35,436 nucleotides of DNA from an uncultured Granulicella sp. (GTDB lineage: Bacteria; Acidobacteriota; Terriglobia; Terriglobales; Acidobacteriaceae). The DNA lies in assembly GCA_937873265.1 (NCBI GenBank), contig CALMVL010000044.1, forward strand, positions 1,113 through 36,548, in the 5' to 3' direction. Under the pieces are notes generated by a model. The model was not told the origin of the DNA, ran no database searches, and worked only from the letters and a program-made list of their open reading frames with translations. Position numbers and translations under genes: made by a program. Shown one piece after another: positions 33,392 through 35,436 of the stretch; positions within the stretch are counted from its first letter, which is position 1; each line of letters starts with the position of its first letter.

Positions 33392-34264
33392 ATGACCTCC
33401 GACACTTTCCTCCTCGGAGGCGATCTCCCTGTTCACCGACTTGGGTACGGCACGATGCGCCTTGTCGGCGAAGGAGCCTGGGGCGAGCCGCCGATGGGTC
33501 GCGAAGCCGCCATCCGCCTCCTCCGCCGAGCCGTCGAGCTGGGAATCGATCTCCTCGACACCGCCGACGCCTACGGCCCGCACATCGCCGAAGAGCTCAT
33601 CGCCGCAGCTCTCTACCCGTATCCCGCTGGCCTCGTCATCGCCACAAAAGGCGGCCTCACCCGCACCGCGCCCGCCAAGTCCAAACCACTCGGCCGGCCT
33701 GACTACCTCGTCCAGTCCGTCGAGCTCTCCCTCCGCCGTCTCCGCCTGGAGCGCATCGATCTTTACCAACTTCACCGCATCGATCCCACCGTTCCGATCG
33801 AGGAGACCCTTGGCGCGCTCAAAGAGATGCAGCAGCAAGGCAAGGTCCGCCACATCGGGCTCTCCGAAGTGACACCCGAACAGATCGAGAAGGCGCAAAC
33901 AATTATTCCCATCGTCTCCGTCCAAAACAAGTACAACCTCATGGAACGCAAGTCAGAGCCCACCCTCAACTTCTGCGCGGAGCAGGGTATCGCCTTTCTC
34001 CCTTGGTACCCGCTCAATGCGGGCAAAGACAAGGGCCGCCTGGATGCCCCCGGGCACGCTATCGGCAACTTCGCCCGCGAACATGGGCTCACGGTCAACC
34101 AACTCTCTCTGGCTTGGCTGCTCCACCGCTCGCCGGTCGTCGTTCCCATTCCTGGCACCGGCGCTATCCCCCACCTGGAGGAAAATCTGAAGGCCACGGA
34201 GGTAGATCTCCCCGAGGCTACCTGGAAGGCCTTCGACCTCATTCTTGTCGCCCAGGCCGGTTAG
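33392..34264 (+). CDS. aldo/keto reductase
   Basis: A 290-residue NADPH-dependent oxidoreductase with a TIM barrel. The catalytic tetrad is complete: D56 and Y61 (LLDTADAYGPH), K86 (VIATKGGL) and H128 (LYQLHRID). The cofactor region near the C-terminus shows VVVPIPGTGAIPHLEENLKA. It resembles the bacterial YajO/YdbC-type group; the substrate is unknown. The open frame begins at 33338, but the ATG at 33392 (MTSDTFLLGGDLP) gives the normal family N-terminus. No ribosome-binding site is obvious. A small hairpin (GCGTCCC with GGGACGC, about 33290-33312) lies upstream. Confidence 0.87.
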   Translation: MTSDTFLLGGDLPVHRLGYGTMRLVGEGAWGEPPMGREAAIRLLRRAVELGIDLLDTADAYGPHIAEELIAAALYPYPAGLVIATKGGLTRTAPAKSKPLGRPDYLVQSVELSLRRLRLERIDLYQLHRIDPTVPIEETLGALKEMQQQGKVRHIGLSEVTPEQIEKAQTIIPIVSVQNKYNLMERKSEPTLNFCAEQGIAFLPWYPLNAGKDKGRLDAPGHAIGNFAREHGLTVNQLSLAWLLHRSPVVVPIPGTGAIPHLEENLKATEVDLPEATWKAFDLILVAQAG

Positions 34265-34658
34265 AGCACGCGCACAAGTAACCAACTTTCGGGGTCTGCG
34301 CCCAAGGCGCTGTGCACGACAGCCAAACGGGTGCTGAAACAGCGGGAACTCGGTCTCCTCGTCGGGGCAGGGGCCGCTCCGGCGAGGCAGGAATACCGCA
34401 GCGAAGTACAACAAGCCGAGCTTCATCTCGTGAGACCTTTGCGATGGTCGCAGCACCCCGGCTTCGCTCCTTCGATCTCGCCCCTTCCGCAGCGTCGGCC
34501 ACCTTGAAGCCTCCCTCGCCTACACCCAAGCGGCTCGTTCCGACCCTGACGCCCGACACATGTACGCGTCTCGCCTTAAACTCGGCGTCCGGGACTGCAC
34601 CGACCGCGTCGCGCTGCTATCCTTAGCCTCGGTTTCACCCCGAGGAGTCCACCGAACC
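34265..34658. other. 394-bp intergenic region before fabI
   Basis: Both strands carry open frames of 100 codons or so, but none resembles a protein I know and none has a good start signal. A TATCCT at 34618 could be the fabI -10 box, 35 nt before the start. No tRNA or riboswitch-like structure is recognised. A degraded gene is possible but not shown. Confidence 0.4.
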
Positions 34659-35429
34659 ATGATTGATATGAAGGGCAAAGTTGCCGTCGTTTTCGGCCTC
34701 GCCAACAAGCGTTCCATCGCCTACGCCATCGCCCAGAAGCTGGCCGAAGCCGGAGCCACCCTCGCCCTCTCCTACCAGTCGGAGCGCCTCCAGAAAGACT
34801 CCGAGCAACTCCTCGAAGACCTCGGCCAAAGAGACACCGGCCGCCTCTTCCAGTGCGACGTCTCCTCCGACGAGCAGATCGACCGAGTCTTCGCCCAGCT
34901 CAAAGACGCCTTCGGCCAGATCGACACCGTCGTCCACTCGATCGGCTTTGCGCCAAATATCAAGAACACCGTCCTTAACACCACCCGCGAGGACTTCCGC
35001 ATCGCCCACGACGTCAGCGTCTACTCGTTGATCGCGCTGGCCCGAGCCGCCGCCCCGCTTATGCCGCAGGGCGGATCTATCCTTACCCTCACGTATTACG
35101 GGGCGGAGAAGGTTTTTCCCAATTACAACATCATGGGCGTCGCGAAGGCCGCGCTCGAAAGCACGGTCCGCTACCTTGCCGCCGACCTCGGCCCGCAGAG
35201 TATCCGTGTGAACGCCATCTCCGCCGGCCCGATCAAGACCCTCGCCGCCCGCGGCATCTCCGATTTCACCCAGATCCTCAACGCTGTCGAGCAGCGCGGC
35301 CCACTGCGCCGCAACGTCGATCCCCTCGAAGTCGGCAACACGGCCCTGTTTCTTTCCAGTTCCCTCGCCAGCGGCATCACCGGCGAAACCACCTATGTTG
35401 ACTGCGGCTACAACATTACCGGCCTGTGA
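34659..35429 (+). CDS. fabI: enoyl-[acyl-carrier-protein] reductase (NADH) FabI
   Basis: A 256-residue short-chain dehydrogenase/reductase of the FabI type, which reduces enoyl-ACP in the last step of each fatty-acid elongation cycle. The nucleotide-binding start is VAVVFGLANKRSIAYAIAQ. It continues with VVHSIGFAP, the catalytic motif Y156-N-I-M-(3)-K163 and SIRVNAISAGPIKTLAARGI, and ends FLSSSLASGITGETTYVDCG. The length is typical. GAGGAG lies upstream of the ATG at 34659 (MIDMKGK); the second ATG at 34668 is possible. The frame open from 34560 has no family support. This enzyme type is the target of triclosan. The gene is complete, ending 7 nt before the window edge. Confidence 0.95.
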   Translation: MIDMKGKVAVVFGLANKRSIAYAIAQKLAEAGATLALSYQSERLQKDSEQLLEDLGQRDTGRLFQCDVSSDEQIDRVFAQLKDAFGQIDTVVHSIGFAPNIKNTVLNTTREDFRIAHDVSVYSLIALARAAAPLMPQGGSILTLTYYGAEKVFPNYNIMGVAKAALESTVRYLAADLGPQSIRVNAISAGPIKTLAARGISDFTQILNAVEQRGPLRRNVDPLEVGNTALFLSSSLASGITGETTYVDCGYNITGL

Positions 35430-35436
35430 CGATGCC

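Noticed and set aside
34265-34658. Possible small or decayed gene before fabI
   Set aside because: Open frames on both strands lack start signals and any recognisable similarity, so no gene is called.

Overview
The window is GC-rich chromosomal DNA (roughly 60-65 % by eye) that looks like an Acidobacteriota chromosome, most likely class Terriglobia (Granulicella, Terriglobus or Edaphobacter-like). The reasons are a tandem pair of secreted proteins with the VWFA-related domain typical of acidobacteria, a futalosine-type menaquinone gene, a DUF4965-type glutaminase-like protein, and an acidobacterial FecR-like protein. Gene density is high. No tRNA, rRNA, CRISPR array, insertion sequence or phage gene is visible.

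Layout. 1-4.9 kb (+): the 3' end of mqnC, an ICMT-family membrane methyltransferase, a processive GT2 glycosyltransferase, a small membrane protein, a secreted M24 aminopeptidase and another small membrane protein, closed by a strong intrinsic terminator. 5.0-18.6 kb (-): an outer-membrane barrel protein, then the elongation-machinery cluster mreC-mreD-mrdA-(insert)-rodA-rng read leftward. The insert between mrdA and rodA holds a secreted glutaminase-like gene and an oppositely oriented VOC dioxygenase-like gene. The RNase E/G gene is exceptional because about 840 disordered residues sit inside its S1 domain. 18.6-22.7 kb (-): three consecutive secreted esterases, two of them a recent tandem duplication. 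22.9-24.0 kb (+): era with acquired G-domain loops. 24.0-28.3 kb (mostly -): trpG/pabA, a FecR-like protein and two overlapping VWFA genes, plus one small + strand membrane protein. 28.7-35.4 kb (+): DUF1015, an amidase-GerMN-murI operon with translational overlaps, an EVE-domain gene, an aldo/keto reductase and fabI.

How the genes work together. Cell-envelope biogenesis dominates. MreC, MreD, PBP2 and RodA form the lateral-wall synthesis complex (mreB is not in the window). MurI supplies D-glutamate, the amidase trims peptidoglycan, FabI makes fatty acids, and the GT2 enzyme probably makes an exopolysaccharide. Several exported hydrolases and an outer-membrane protein suggest a polymer-degrading heterotroph.

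Most unusual signals: the RNase E/G intradomain insertion; many starts with a TANNNT box only 6-10 nt upstream and no Shine-Dalgarno sequence, suggesting leaderless mRNAs; and a G-to-C skew change along the + strand near 20-25 kb that does not follow gene orientation. Several functional assignments are family-level only, and starts were chosen by eye.
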